A stretch of DNA of 64,000 nt from Pyrinomonadaceae bacterium (GCA_028284415.1 JANQRU010000004.1:1178001-1242000); one strand, 5' to 3'. Numbered from the stretch's first letter, positions 32,826 to 41,930 are shown. Notes: generated by a model not told the origin, from the letters alone. Numbers and translations are program-made.

Positions 32826-35594
32826 TTATTTTTGATTATCTGAAATTATATTTCCATCTTTATCAAGATATTGAATTTTTTCACCATAACCTTTTATTTC
32901 TTGCAGTTTTGGTTCGATTTTTTCTTTGTCACCGACGATTACGATAGTCATTTTTTCGGGAGTTAGATATTTGTTGGCAACACGCACGACATCTTTTTTT
33001 GTGACTTTGCTGAGTTCATCTAAATAATCGTTGAAGAATGTATCGGGCAAATTATAAAGTGCTGAATCGGAGAGCCTTCCCGAAAATTGTTCGACAGTTT
33101 CGACTGTTATTGGAAAGCCTCGGATTAATCCATTTTTGCCTAAATTTAATTCTTGTTCAGAGATTGGAATTTTACCTTTTATGCCGTTTATCTCTTTTAT
33201 CATTTCGATTACAGATTCTTTTGTAACGTCCGTTCGCACATCTGTAAAAGCAATAAAATTTCCGAGTTCCCGACGCATAATAAATCTCGTTCTTGCACCG
33301 AAGGCGTAACCTTTGTCCGCACGCAAATTTAGGTTTATACGAGAGGCGTATTGTCCGCCAAGAATTCTGTTCAAAACTTGAATGGCGGCATAGTCGGGGT
33401 TTTGACGTGGCACGCTAATTTGTCCCATTGAGATAGAACTTTGCGGAGATTTTGGTCTATCAATAATATAAATACCCGGTTGCAATTTTTCTTTTGCTTT
33501 TGGAATTTCCAGTTTTGGTAAATTGCTCTTTTTCCAACCTGCAAAAGCCTTTTCTAGTTTTGGAAGTACAACGCTCGATTCGACATCTCCGACAATTATC
33601 AAGGTCGCATTGTTTGGTCGGTAGAAGGTTTTATAAAACTTCACTAAATCATTGCGATTAATGCTTTTAATTGAATTTTCATTTCCAAATAAAGACCTAC
33701 CGTATGGATGGCTTTTTCCGTAAATTAATGAATAGAATACAGAGTCAACTAAAAGCTCAGGATTGTTTTTAATTCGCTTGATTCTATTTATCCAACGCGG
33801 TTTTAATCTTTCAATTTCGTTTTCTGGAAGTGTAGAGTTTGCAATTGAATTTGAATAAACATCCAATGCTTCGTCAAAGTATTTCGTCAGAGCAAGCATT
33901 TGAACATTTGTTGAGTCCCAACCTGCATTGACATCAATTTCTGCTCCGATTAAATCCAGTTTGTTTGAAATTTCGTTCATAGAAAATTTCGTTGTTCCGC
34001 GTCCAATTAAATCTGAAGTCGCAAAAGACAAACCTTCTTTACCTTTCGGGTCAGATGTTCCGCCAGTTTTTAACACCAAATTCATTGAAACAATCGGAAG
34101 TTCGTTTTGTTTAACTACCCAAACATCCAAACCGTTTGAAAGTTTGCTTTTCTTAATTTCGGGCAAAGTAAATCTTGGGTCAGGTTGTGGTTTCGGAAGC
34201 TTGTCAGTGTCATCTTCTGCTTTAACTGAAGCGAGTTCTTTTTTATCTTCGGACGGCTTTTCAGCAACTTTGTTTTCATCTTTGCCGGGAACAATCCGCA
34301 TTATCAGGCGATTTTTGTTCAAATAAGTTTTCGCCACGTTTTGAACATCTTTTGGAGTAATCTTTAAATACGAATCCAAACGCTCTTGGAAAGTGTCGGG
34401 CTTGCCATCATAAACATTGTTACGGTTTATCAAATCTGCCTTGTCTTGAATCGTCTGCATATCGTAGATAAATTCTGCTTCAAATGAACGTTTTAGACGC
34501 AAGACTTCTTCAGCAGTCGGCGGTTCTTTTTTTATCTTTTCAATCTCAGAATCTATTTGTTTAACTGTCTCTTCTAAATCGGCATCTTTTCGAATCGTTG
34601 TTTCAATCAAAAATCTTCCCGAAATCTCTTGTCGAAAATTTCCAACACGAATGTTTTGAGATAACCTATTTTTTCTCACTAAATTATTACGCAAACGTGA
34701 ATTAAGAATTGATCTCAGAATCGTTAATTTAGGACTATCTTGATGACTTGCAGGAATCGTGTGCCAAATCATATATTGCCTCGGAAGCGAGACTTCTTCT
34801 TTGTAAGTTTTGCGAATTTCACCATCTATTTTCGGCGGCTTAGGATTCGGACGCTTTATGTCTTTTCCTCTTTTTATCCAACTGAAGTATTTTTTTATCC
34901 AATTTACTGTTTGTTTTTCATCAAAATCTCCGACAATTACAAGTGAAGCATTATTCGGCACATAGTATTTTTTGAAAAAACTTCGAGCGTCTGCCAAAGT
35001 CGCCACAGATACATCTTGTAAATCACCGCTAGCCAGCCAATGATAAGGATGGGTTTTCGGATAAATTAATCGGTGCATTTTCTCAAAAGCTGTTCCGTAA
35101 GGTCGGTTGGCAATTCTTTGACGATATTCGTTTTTAACAATTTCTCTTTGGTTATCGAGTTTCGCTTGATTTGTGACGTCGAGCAAAGTTCCCATTCTGC
35201 CTGCTTCGAGATACAAGACCATCTCTAGAAAATTTGAAGGAACAAGTTTATAAAATCTAGTCCGATCAAAATTTGTTGAACCGTTTATTCTTCCGCCCGC
35301 TTCCTGAATCGGCTTGCCGTAATCATCGTTGTAGTATTTCGAACCTTGAAACATCATGTGTTCAAACAAGTGTGCATAGCCCGTTTTTCCGTAAGTTTCA
35401 TTCTTTGAACCAACGTGATACCAAATATTAACCGCCACAATCGGAGTTGATTTATCCTCAACCAAAACAACTCGCAAACCATTTTCCAGTTGAAGTTGCT
35501 TATATTTGATTTTGGGTAATTTTGTTTGTGAATAGTTAAAATTCGTCAAGAAAATAGTAATTAGAGTAAGAATTAAGCCCTTTTTAAGATTCAT
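32826..35594 (-). CDS. Secreted M16 family zinc protease (two-domain pitrilysin type)
   Basis: A 922-residue exported protein with a signal peptide and two full M16 repeats. The N-terminal catalytic half has the inverted zinc motif HLFEHMM (HxxEH), with VWYHVGSKNE before it and the downstream Glu in NEYRQR. The second half (from ~residue 470) lacks HxxEH and is the usual inactive partner with the R/Y substrate-binding region. It is divergent from a MarR regulator, with two palindromic operators in the 131-bp gap, so MarR control of the protease is likely. Confidence 0.9.
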   Translation of the reverse strand: MNLKKGLILTLITIFLTNFNYSQTKLPKIKYKQLQLENGLRVVLVEDKSTPIVAVNIWYHVGSKNETYGKTGYAHLFEHMMFQGSKYYNDDYGKPIQEAGGRINGSTNFDRTRFYKLVPSNFLEMVLYLEAGRMGTLLDVTNQAKLDNQREIVKNEYRQRIANRPYGTAFEKMHRLIYPKTHPYHWLASGDLQDVSVATLADARSFFKKYYVPNNASLVIVGDFDEKQTVNWIKKYFSWIKRGKDIKRPNPKPPKIDGEIRKTYKEEVSLPRQYMIWHTIPASHQDSPKLTILRSILNSRLRNNLVRKNRLSQNIRVGNFRQEISGRFLIETTIRKDADLEETVKQIDSEIEKIKKEPPTAEEVLRLKRSFEAEFIYDMQTIQDKADLINRNNVYDGKPDTFQERLDSYLKITPKDVQNVAKTYLNKNRLIMRIVPGKDENKVAEKPSEDKKELASVKAEDDTDKLPKPQPDPRFTLPEIKKSKLSNGLDVWVVKQNELPIVSMNLVLKTGGTSDPKGKEGLSFATSDLIGRGTTKFSMNEISNKLDLIGAEIDVNAGWDSTNVQMLALTKYFDEALDVYSNSIANSTLPENEIERLKPRWINRIKRIKNNPELLVDSVFYSLIYGKSHPYGRSLFGNENSIKSINRNDLVKFYKTFYRPNNATLIIVGDVESSVVLPKLEKAFAGWKKSNLPKLEIPKAKEKLQPGIYIIDRPKSPQSSISMGQISVPRQNPDYAAIQVLNRILGGQYASRINLNLRADKGYAFGARTRFIMRRELGNFIAFTDVRTDVTKESVIEMIKEINGIKGKIPISEQELNLGKNGLIRGFPITVETVEQFSGRLSDSALYNLPDTFFNDYLDELSKVTKKDVVRVANKYLTPEKMTIVIVGDKEKIEPKLQEIKGYGEKIQYLDKDGNIISDNQK

Positions 35595-35616
35595 AAAAAT
35601 TCCTTCGTGTATAAAT

Positions 35617-35638
35617 TTATCTTTATATCAAGATATTT
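35617..35638. promoter_or_regulatory. Palindromic MarR-type operator, copy 1
   Basis: TTATCTTTATATCAAGATAT contains the inverted half-sites ATCTT and AAGAT around a 6-bp centre. It lies 23 bp upstream of the M16 protease start and matches the second copy at 35651. Confidence 0.65.
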
Positions 35639-35650
35639 TCATCTTACAGT

Positions 35651-35676
35651 AAAATATCTTTATGTCAAGATATTTT
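35651..35676. promoter_or_regulatory. Palindromic MarR-type operator, copy 2
   Basis: The 26-bp site has half-sites AAAATATCTT and AAGATATTTT around TATGTC, a perfect 10-bp inverted repeat. It is 50 bp upstream of the marR-like start. The two copies share ATCTTTATRTCAAGATATTTT in the same orientation, spaced about three helical turns apart. Confidence 0.7.
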
Positions 35677-35725
35677 TGTGGTAGGATAGATTTTCTTTTG
35701 AAAAAGACACTTGGAGTCAGAAAAA

Positions 35726-36256
35726 ATGGCAGGTAATGATTTGATAGATAATTTAGTTGCAGACTGGAAAAAAGAACGCCCCGAACTAGATGCTTCGGCG
35801 ATGTTGGTTGTCGGCAGGATTTTAAAGCTCGGAAAGGTTTTGGAAAAGCGTATGGATAGAGTTCTCAAAGATTCACCGATTTGTTATTCAGATTTAGATG
35901 TCCTCGCAACTTTAAGGCGTTCGGGCAAGCCTTTTGAACTCACACCAAAAGAACTTATGCAATCCGTCATAATCACTTCAGGAGCAATGACCGCACTTTT
36001 AAATCGTTTGGAAAAATTAGGTCTAATCTATCGCAAGGTTGATAAAAAAGACACGCGTGTAAAACGTGCAGGCTTAACAAAAAAGGGAGTCAAAATAATA
36101 GATAAAGCAATCGAAGACCGCTTCCAAGATGCACAAGAAACGGTTAGTAATTTCAACAAAAAAGATAGAGAAAAACTTGCTGAATTGCTCAAGCAGATGG
36201 CGTTACACTTTGAAAAGCAGGAAATAGAGGTTAAAAAGAAAAAACAACGAGCCTGA
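35726..36256 (+). CDS. MarR family transcriptional regulator
   Basis: A ~176-residue winged-helix repressor. The dimerisation helix (LVVGRILKLGKVLEKRMD) is followed by the winged HTH (YSDLDVLATLRRSG, LTPKELMQSVIITSGAMTALLNRLEKLGLI) and the wing RKVDKKDTRVKRAGLTKKG with the conserved D-R pair. The start is ATG 35726-35728 because GGAG sits 9 bp before it; the in-frame TTG at 35711 overlaps that ribosome site. The paired operators in the divergent gap imply autoregulation plus control of the M16 protease gene. Confidence 0.88.
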   Translation: MAGNDLIDNLVADWKKERPELDASAMLVVGRILKLGKVLEKRMDRVLKDSPICYSDLDVLATLRRSGKPFELTPKELMQSVIITSGAMTALLNRLEKLGLIYRKVDKKDTRVKRAGLTKKGVKIIDKAIEDRFQDAQETVSNFNKKDREKLAELLKQMALHFEKQEIEVKKKKQRA

Positions 36257-36297
36257 ACTCATTGTTTTTTGCATGATTTTTATTCTGTCTAATTTTA

Positions 36298-36753
36298 CTA
36301 ATCAAGTAGTTTTGAAGCATCCTTTTGATAATTACCTTTGGGAAAAAGTTCCAGATACTTTTCCAAATGAGATTTGTCTCCTGTCTGTTTGTATAGAACT
36401 TCAGTTGCTTCCCAAATATTATCATCTGCCATATCTTCATCACCACCGTTTTTTAGTGCGGAAACGTAATAATTAATTGCTTCTTCGTAGTTTCCCAAAA
36501 AGTAATATCCCGCACCGACTTGGCTTTCATATAAACCTCTGTTATCGGGATATTCTTCTGCCATACGCTTATACAAATTTATTGATTCTTCAAAATTTCC
36601 GCTCGTCATAAATTTTGAAGCCTGTCGCATCATTTCGTCCTCTGTATCTTTGGCGATAGGATTATTAGCGATAAATTCATCATTTAATTTATCCGCTTCT
36701 TTCAAAGTCACACTTTCTTTTTCTTTACCAAGTAATTTATCAAAAAATCCCAT
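36298..36753 (-). CDS. TPR-like hypothetical protein
   Basis: A 151-residue soluble acidic protein. Two to three tetratricopeptide-like repeats are visible (GNFEESINLYKRMAEEYPDN, GAGYYFLGNYEEAINYYVSAL, TGDKSHLEKYLELFPKGNY). The N-terminus MGFFDKLLGKEKE is typical of small bacterial TPR proteins. It is convergent with marR, 41 bp away. Role unknown beyond protein contacts. Confidence 0.65.
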   Translation of the reverse strand: MGFFDKLLGKEKESVTLKEADKLNDEFIANNPIAKDTEDEMMRQASKFMTSGNFEESINLYKRMAEEYPDNRGLYESQVGAGYYFLGNYEEAINYYVSALKNGGDEDMADDNIWEATEVLYKQTGDKSHLEKYLELFPKGNYQKDASKLLD

Positions 36754-37006
36754 ATTCTCTCGTTAATTCTTGCTTTTTCCCAGACACAAAATGCTTGTAT
36801 CTTTTTAGAATTTTCCTCCTTAAAGTTAAATCAATTATTGCTTGCAAGAATATAACGATTAAAATCTTAAAAATTGCACTGTGATGAATTGTCTTCTATT
36901 TTTTTCTTGTTTGGGATGATAAGAGGATGTTTGACGATCTTAGAAAAACAGAAAAATAAATGCGTTCCAAATTGCTAAAGAATAATTAAGCATCAAAACA
37001 GTTAAT

Positions 37007-37366
37007 TCAAACTATTTTCCCAAGCGATTTATATTTATCGAAACAAAGTTTTACAAGTTCTTTGAGTTCATTGAAAAGTTTCTCATCGGTAGTTTTAAAA
37101 TTAAAGCAGGATTTTCCTTGCATTTGTGATTTTAATTCGTCGCTGACACCGTCAAGCAATTCGGGGAAATAATAGATTGGCATTAGATGAAAAGCCACGT
37201 AATTCTTTTTGATTTGTGACGCTCCAAAGAATTCACCTTTCTTATTTTTGTCCGTTGCAGGTGTGTTTAAATAATAATTATCGGTCTTATCGTGAACGAC
37301 GACAAGACTTGATTCGTATTCTTCAAGAATCAATTTTAGTTCTTCAAAAACTTCATTCATACTCAT
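37007..37366 (-). CDS. DUF1801-like small protein
   Basis: A 119-residue soluble protein. FFGASQIKKNYVAFHLMPIY, LLDGVSDELKSQMQGKSCFN and FNELKELVKLCFDKY match the DUF1801/YdhG-like fold, which is uncharacterised. It overlaps the upstream membrane-protein gene by 14 bp, indicating a shared transcript. The 250-bp gap downstream shows no feature. Confidence 0.7.
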   Translation of the reverse strand: MSMNEVFEELKLILEEYESSLVVVHDKTDNYYLNTPATDKNKKGEFFGASQIKKNYVAFHLMPIYYFPELLDGVSDELKSQMQGKSCFNFKTTDEKLFNELKELVKLCFDKYKSLGKIV

Positions 37367-37760
37367 TTTTTATTTTTAATTTATGTCCTAATAAAACTAT
37401 CGGTATAAAGACCAATAAACCCACAACTATGAACCAAACGGGATGCGGTAGCAAAATAAAGTTTGCCACCGCCGACAAAGTCAAAACTACCCCTGCGATA
37501 ATAGGCAAAACTTTGCTATCCGTTTTACTAAGCCAAGCTATTAAGAATCCGCAAATTAGCGAACCCAGAATCCATCCAAATAATATCAACAACCAAAACG
37601 AAATCGGTTGATTTGCGAAAAACTCTTTCACAATATTGGCATCATTTAGATTTAACCCCTTCGGAGTTGGATGAAGGAAAGAATTTAAACTTTCGACGAT
37701 TACGAAAATTATGATTGCACTTATAAGACCGACTATTACTGAAATAATTTTTCTAACCAT
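37353..37760 (-). CDS. Small four-helix membrane protein
   Basis: A 135-residue membrane protein with four helices and a positively charged C-terminal tail (LGHKLKIKNEYE). The second and third helices hold the FGWILGSLICGFLIAWLS stretch with small-residue packing motifs. I cannot name the family. It is co-transcribed with the DUF1801-like gene, which starts inside its last codons. Confidence 0.6.
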   Translation of the reverse strand: MVRKIISVIVGLISAIIIFVIVESLNSFLHPTPKGLNLNDANIVKEFFANQPISFWLLILFGWILGSLICGFLIAWLSKTDSKVLPIIAGVVLTLSAVANFILLPHPVWFIVVGLLVFIPIVLLGHKLKIKNEYE

Positions 37761-37893
37761 TTTTTCTGATTGTTACAACAAAGATATTTGCCATCATACA
37801 ATCAAGTTAATTTTGAAAAATTGGAAAAATGTTACCTGCAATCAAGTTATGTTGAGATTTCATAGCCTGCCTTCGAATTATTCGCAAAACAAT

Positions 37894-38715
37894 CTAGCTA
37901 AACGGTAAAAAATGTGGGATGAGTTTTATACTTGGCTTTGTTTCGACCGATCTTACGTACTCTTTCGGACGCAAGTTAGTAAACTTCTTAAAGTCGTTTA
38001 TAAAATGTGCTTGATCAAAATAATTTGCTTCATAGGCAAAGGTCGTGAGTTTTTTTGGTGTGGAACGGCTGAGTATCTGCAAAGTTTTTTGAAGCCGTTT
38101 AAGAGAGGAAAGCATTTTAGGCGAAACGCCGGAGTATTCTTTGAATAAAAAATTTAGATGTTTTCGGGAAATATTGAATTCTTTACAAATAAAGTTGATC
38201 GAAGTTTTTTCTTGATTGCCAATTGTGGATTCAATTCCGGTCAAAAGTTTTTCATTAGACAATTTAAATTTTAGAAATTTGTTAAATAAAAACTCTTCCG
38301 TTATGAGGATTTTATCTTCAATCGTCTTTGATTCGGACAAACGTTCCCAAGTAATTTCCGCCTCACGACTGAAAACACAATCAAGCGTTATGTATTTATC
38401 AGTAAAATGATGAAGCGGTTGACCAAGAAAGATATACGCTCCCAAAGTCTTAAACTGAACAACGATCATTCTGCTTTTCCCAAAGCTTTCAACATAACTC
38501 GGCTTAGTTTGCAGACCCGCAACCCAGTGTTTTTTATAATGCGTGTATTCCGCAAAATCTTCATTCTCAAAAAGCTTAAAGCTATCCTCCAAGTTAAACA
38601 CCAAACTCATCGCCGTCTTCGGCAACCCCGCACCTTTATTGTTGCCCTCAACATAAATTATGCTTTCAACATATTTACTAAGCGGAAACTTGGGAATGTA
38701 TTTGTGGAAAATCAT
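37894..38715 (-). CDS. AraC family transcriptional regulator
   Basis: A 273-residue regulator. The N-terminal ~140 residues form a DUF6597-like sensory domain; the C-terminal double HTH has SINFICKEFNISRKHLNFLF and FDQAHFINDFKKFTNLRPKEY, the full AraC signature. Its ATG (38713-38715) overlaps the stop codon of the DUF1016-like remnant (ATGA), suggesting the regulator once followed, or was joined to, an intact nuclease gene. Inducer unknown. Confidence 0.85.
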   Translation of the reverse strand: MIFHKYIPKFPLSKYVESIIYVEGNNKGAGLPKTAMSLVFNLEDSFKLFENEDFAEYTHYKKHWVAGLQTKPSYVESFGKSRMIVVQFKTLGAYIFLGQPLHHFTDKYITLDCVFSREAEITWERLSESKTIEDKILITEEFLFNKFLKFKLSNEKLLTGIESTIGNQEKTSINFICKEFNISRKHLNFLFKEYSGVSPKMLSSLKRLQKTLQILSRSTPKKLTTFAYEANYFDQAHFINDFKKFTNLRPKEYVRSVETKPSIKLIPHFLPFS

Positions 38716-38973
38716 TCTTTTTTCGTTAAGACTTCAAGTTCTTTCTCTATTTCTTCAACTGTCGGCAGACTACTTTTCAGTTCTTCAGGAAGTATTTCTG
38801 TAAGACTGAATTCGCTTACGCCGATAGGTTTGTTTATATCACGCAAAGCAAATTCGGCTTCGATGTTGTTAATAATCCAATACGCAATTGGTCAACAGTT
38901 TGTTGACTTAATTATCCAACAACCTGTTGGATAATTTTGTCTTTTTATAATCATCATCAATTATTTGGGTCAT
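38712..38973 (-). pseudogene. Decayed DUF1016/YhcG-type PDDEXK nuclease remnant
   Basis: An open segment (38712-38891) encodes AEFALRDINKPIGVSEFSL followed by TEILPEELKSSLPTVEEIEK and a short Lys/Glu tail to a TGA stop: the characteristic C-terminus of DUF1016 (YhcG-like) PDDEXK nucleases. Upstream it is blocked by a TGA at 38892-38894. About 60 bp further, ATG at 38971-38973 opens MTQIIDDDYKK, compatible with that family's N-terminus, then stops. The nuclease core between the two ends is missing, and a short GTTGTTGGATAATT-type stem-loop occupies the junction. An internal deletion is the simplest reading. The rest of the 372-bp gap holds a terminator. Confidence 0.6.
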
Positions 38974-39032
38974 TATTTTTTACTTAAAATTCCAATACCA
39001 ATAAAAATGAAGTATATCAGTAAATAAAAAAA

Positions 39033-39052
39033 GACGAAGCCAAAACTTCGTC
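39033..39052 (-). terminator. Intrinsic terminator of icd, GACGAAG family
   Basis: A perfect 7-bp stem GACGAAG/CTTCGTC with loop CCAAAA is followed on the minus strand by T7. It lies 37 bp beyond the icd stop. Confidence 0.85.
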
Positions 39053-39088
39053 CTAATCCAAAATCGTAAATCTAAAATCAAAATCGGA

Positions 39089-40564
39089 CTATTGTCCTTG
39101 TCCTAAACTGAAGCCGGGTTCACCGTCGAAGGTGCAGAGGTGTTCGGTTTTGATGAAGTCGAAACCGCCGTCCATTACACGTTTTTGAAGGTCAATTACT
39201 TGTTGGTGTGTGATGGTGTCGCCTTCGTTTTCTGCCATGAAGCGGCAACGCCAGTGGTCAACGCAGAATGTGTCTTCAAATCCGTTTGGATAGACTTTTG
39301 TTCCGCGGTTGGAAATCATTACGAGTTTTACACCGTCGCCATTTGCGGCTTCTTCGAGTAATGGACCGAGTTCGCCGCCCGAACCGTAGTAGTTTCCATT
39401 CCACCAGTGCAAGAATACATCAACGCCGACAAGTTCTTTTTTATGTGGTTCGCGGATTGTGTAAATTGGTTTTTTCTCGGTTTCTTCAACTTCTTCAGCC
39501 TTTTTATATTCAACTGGTTTTAGAGTCTCGGGTTTTTGTCCGAGTCTTTCCACAACTGCTTCGGCGAATTCTTTTGTACCGACTTTTTCGGTTGAAACGC
39601 CTTCTTTGTAGATGTCGTAGGTGTGTATGCCGTCTTCGATTGTTTTGAGCCAAGCATTGTGAGCTCTTTCGGCAATGTCTTGTTGATTGATGTGGTTAAG
39701 CATCAAGATCGAACCCAAGAAAAGTCCTGAAGGATTCGCTAAGTTTTGTCCTGCACGTCTTGGAGCAGAACCGTGAATCGCTTCAAACATAGAGATATGT
39801 TCGCCGATGTTTGCTGAGCCAGCCAAACCAACTGAACCTGCGATTTGTGCTGCAACGTCTGACAAAATATCTCCGTAGAGGTTTTGCATTACGACGACAT
39901 CGAAGTTTTCGGGTGAATCAGCAAGTTTTGCCGCACCGATGTCAACAATCCAGTGATCTGCTTCGATTGAAGGATATTCAGCCGCGATTTCGTCAAAGAC
40001 TTTATGGAACAGACCGTCGGTTTGTTTCATAATGTTATCTTTCATAAACGCTGTAACTTTTTTGCGATTGTTCGTAACAGCATATTCGAAGGCGTAGCGG
40101 ACAATTTTTTCACAACCCGGACGCGAAATGAGTTTTAAGCATTGCTCAACCATATCGGTTTGGCGATGTTCGATTCCGGCGTATGTGTCTTCTTCGTTTT
40201 CGCGGACAATTGCCACATCCATTACGGGATGCTTTGTGTCAATAAATGGATGATATGAAACGCATGGACGTATGTTTGCGTAAAGTCCCAAAGTTTTGCG
40301 AACTGTTACGTTCAAAGATTTAAATCCGCCACCTTGTGGAGTTGTAATCGGGGCTTTCAAAAATACTTTTGTACTGCGTAGGGAATCCCAAGATTCAGGA
40401 GCAATTCCTGCTGTGTTTCCACTCAAATAAACTTTTTCGCCGATTTCGATTTCTTCAATATCAAGTCTTGCACCGGCTTCTTGAATAATATGCAAAGTTG
40501 CCGCCATAATTTCGGGACCAATTCCGTCACCGTGGGCAACTGTAATAGCTGTATTTTCTGACAT
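39089..40564 (-). CDS. icd: NADP-type isocitrate dehydrogenase with C-terminal extension
   Basis: A 491-residue TCA-cycle enzyme converting isocitrate to 2-oxoglutarate. The beta-decarboxylating dehydrogenase core is complete: THE N-terminal HGDGIGPEIM, the substrate Arg set in LNVTVRKTLGLYANIRP, the catalytic Tyr in EEDTYAGIEHRQ, DNIMKQTDG and the metal-binding NLYGDILSDVAAQIAG, then EAIHGSAPRRAG. A ~150-residue C-terminal extension after a Glu/Lys linker matches the long Thermus/Rickettsia-like subfamily. The start is ATG 40562-40564 (MSENTAITV) with AGAGGA upstream; the in-frame extension to 40702 is translation of a dispersed repeat. Confidence 0.92.
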   Translation of the reverse strand: MSENTAITVAHGDGIGPEIMAATLHIIQEAGARLDIEEIEIGEKVYLSGNTAGIAPESWDSLRSTKVFLKAPITTPQGGGFKSLNVTVRKTLGLYANIRPCVSYHPFIDTKHPVMDVAIVRENEEDTYAGIEHRQTDMVEQCLKLISRPGCEKIVRYAFEYAVTNNRKKVTAFMKDNIMKQTDGLFHKVFDEIAAEYPSIEADHWIVDIGAAKLADSPENFDVVVMQNLYGDILSDVAAQIAGSVGLAGSANIGEHISMFEAIHGSAPRRAGQNLANPSGLFLGSILMLNHINQQDIAERAHNAWLKTIEDGIHTYDIYKEGVSTEKVGTKEFAEAVVERLGQKPETLKPVEYKKAEEVEETEKKPIYTIREPHKKELVGVDVFLHWWNGNYYGSGGELGPLLEEAANGDGVKLVMISNRGTKVYPNGFEDTFCVDHWRCRFMAENEGDTITHQQVIDLQKRVMDGGFDFIKTEHLCTFDGEPGFSLGQGQ

Positions 40565-40668
40565 AACTATAAACTTTCCTCTGATAAAATTTTGATAATA
40601 ACCAAACCAAAAATGATATAAGGAAACTTCGTTAAAGTAAAAAGTAGAAATTGGATTTGAAGAGGATG

Positions 40669-40710
40669 GAACACGGATGACGCGGATTGCACGGATTAAC
40701 ATGGATTTTT
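40669..40710. repeat. CGGATTACGC-type repeat, single arm
   Basis: GAACACGGATGACGCGGATT continues as GCACGGATTAACATGGATT, a run of ACGGATT-like units upstream of icd. It is one arm of the family found complete at 430-494 and 45077-45168. Confidence 0.65.
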
Positions 40711-40755
40711 TAGATAACTTATGAAGCTTGCGTTCTGTTTTTGATTTGAGAAAAT

Positions 40756-40800
40756 TTCAAAGAAAAGCTGTCATGTATTACACGACAGCTTTTCTTTGAA
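40756..40800 (-). terminator. Long perfect hairpin terminator
   Basis: A 17-bp perfect stem (TTCAAAGAAAAGCTGTC with its complement) and an 11-base loop lie 15 bp past the stop at 40816. The U-rich tract is inside the descending arm; it likely serves the 40816 gene. Confidence 0.7.
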
Positions 40801-40815
40801 TAAATTGTTATTTAA

Positions 40816-41499
40816 CTAAAACGCCTTGCCTGCTGTGATTGTAACTTTCATTTTGGCTTTGAGATATTTTTCGTCGAGCTTGATGACTTCAAAGATGTAA
40901 TTGCCGTTTCTGCCTGTCAGAATCCGCAGACTTCCGAAGCCGTCAACCCATTCGTCAACTCCGTTTTTCGCGTTATCTGCATCCATTGCGATTCTTTCGA
41001 CTGCTTCGGGAGTTTCGATTGAGACAATGATTGCTTGATTTTTGTTGGCACGGACGACATATCTTTTACTTTTTTTGTAGCGAAACATTTCAAGGTCAAT
41101 CGTTTTTGAGGATTTTCCTTTGTCAAAATTTATACGGATCGGTTTTTCCTTAGGTTTGTCTTTGATTGTGAAAGTAATCGTAAATCTTGAGCGATATTTA
41201 CTGCGATTTACGATTTCGATTGTGTTGTCGCCAGCTTTTGATTCTAACTGTAGCCAACTTGCTCCTTCTTCTTCGTTGATAAGAACACGTTTTTTAGTAG
41301 AAGTAATTTTAGCTTCAATCAGCTGCTCAGCCTTAGCACGAAGCACAAAAGCACGTATTCCATAAGGTTTGATAGTTGAAGTGATAGTCTTTGTTGAACT
41401 ACCTTTTTGAAAACTGACACGGGTTTGAGCCGAAACTTCGTTTTCAAAAATTCCTACTAAAGTTAAAATAAAGGCAAAAAATATAAATTTTCTTAACAT
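40816..41499 (-). CDS. Secreted protein with two PliG-like beta domains
   Basis: A 227-residue exported protein with a signal peptide (ending VSA-Q). Two domains of ~95 residues share a pattern: VSFQKGSSTKTITSTI...RAFVLRAKAEQLIEAKI and INFDKGKSSKTIDLEM...KRYVVRANKNQAIIVSI. The same pattern (KGxSxxT...Y.LRAxxxQ) occurs in the C-terminal domain of the 9851 protein. It resembles domains annotated as g-type lysozyme inhibitor-like in Acidobacteriota; that function is not demonstrated by the sequence. Confidence 0.6.
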   Translation of the reverse strand: MLRKFIFFAFILTLVGIFENEVSAQTRVSFQKGSSTKTITSTIKPYGIRAFVLRAKAEQLIEAKITSTKKRVLINEEEGASWLQLESKAGDNTIEIVNRSKYRSRFTITFTIKDKPKEKPIRINFDKGKSSKTIDLEMFRYKKSKRYVVRANKNQAIIVSIETPEAVERIAMDADNAKNGVDEWVDGFGSLRILTGRNGNYIFEVIKLDEKYLKAKMKVTITAGKAF

Positions 41500-41580
41500 A
41501 TAATTCTCTCCATAAATTCAATGATTCCATTTATTTAACGAACTTTTGAAAAGATTTTGCGTAAATTAGAGTAAATTTTT

Positions 41581-41862
41581 TTAGATTTCATCAATTTCTT
41601 TTGCGACATCAAAATCGTTGTGGGTCAAACCGCCTGAGTCGTGCGTAGTTAATTCAATATTTGCATATCCCCACCCGAAAGTTATATCGGGATGATGGTC
41701 AGCTTTTTCAGCGATTTCTCCGACGCCGTTTACAAATTCCAAACTCTCGGCAAAGTTTTCAAATTTGAAGTTTTTTCGCAGGAATTTATCCTCGACTTTC
41801 CATCCATTTATTTCCTTTAAAGAAGCTTCTATTTCTTCTGAAGACAATTTTCTTCTACTCAT
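41581..41862 (-). CDS. phhB: 4a-hydroxytetrahydrobiopterin dehydratase
   Basis: A 93-residue pterin-4a-carbinolamine dehydratase. The active-site motif EKADHHPDITFGWG supplies the two adjacent His residues plus Asp, and ELTTHDSGGLTHNDF the third His region, so the enzyme is complete and of normal length. It recycles the pterin cofactor of aromatic amino acid hydroxylases; no hydroxylase gene is adjacent. Divergent from the lipoprotein cluster. Confidence 0.92.
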   Translation of the reverse strand: MSRRKLSSEEIEASLKEINGWKVEDKFLRKNFKFENFAESLEFVNGVGEIAEKADHHPDITFGWGYANIELTTHDSGGLTHNDFDVAKEIDEI

Positions 41863-41930
41863 TCGTCTAAATCCTCACTTTTGGGTTATACTTTTGGGTT
41901 TAGTATATCTATTTTAGAAATGTTTGTTTA

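Noticed and set aside
36754..37006. 10-codon frame with AAGAGG before ATG near 36926
   Set aside because: Too short to support, no hydrophobic or conserved pattern; the gap otherwise shows nothing.
38407..38934. 175-codon plus-strand frame
   Set aside because: It runs antisense to the AraC gene and the DUF1016 remnant and has no recognisable domain.
40565..40702. 46-residue N-terminal extension of icd
   Set aside because: It translates the CGGATT dispersed repeat; a ribosome site sits before MSENTAITV, and known family starts agree.
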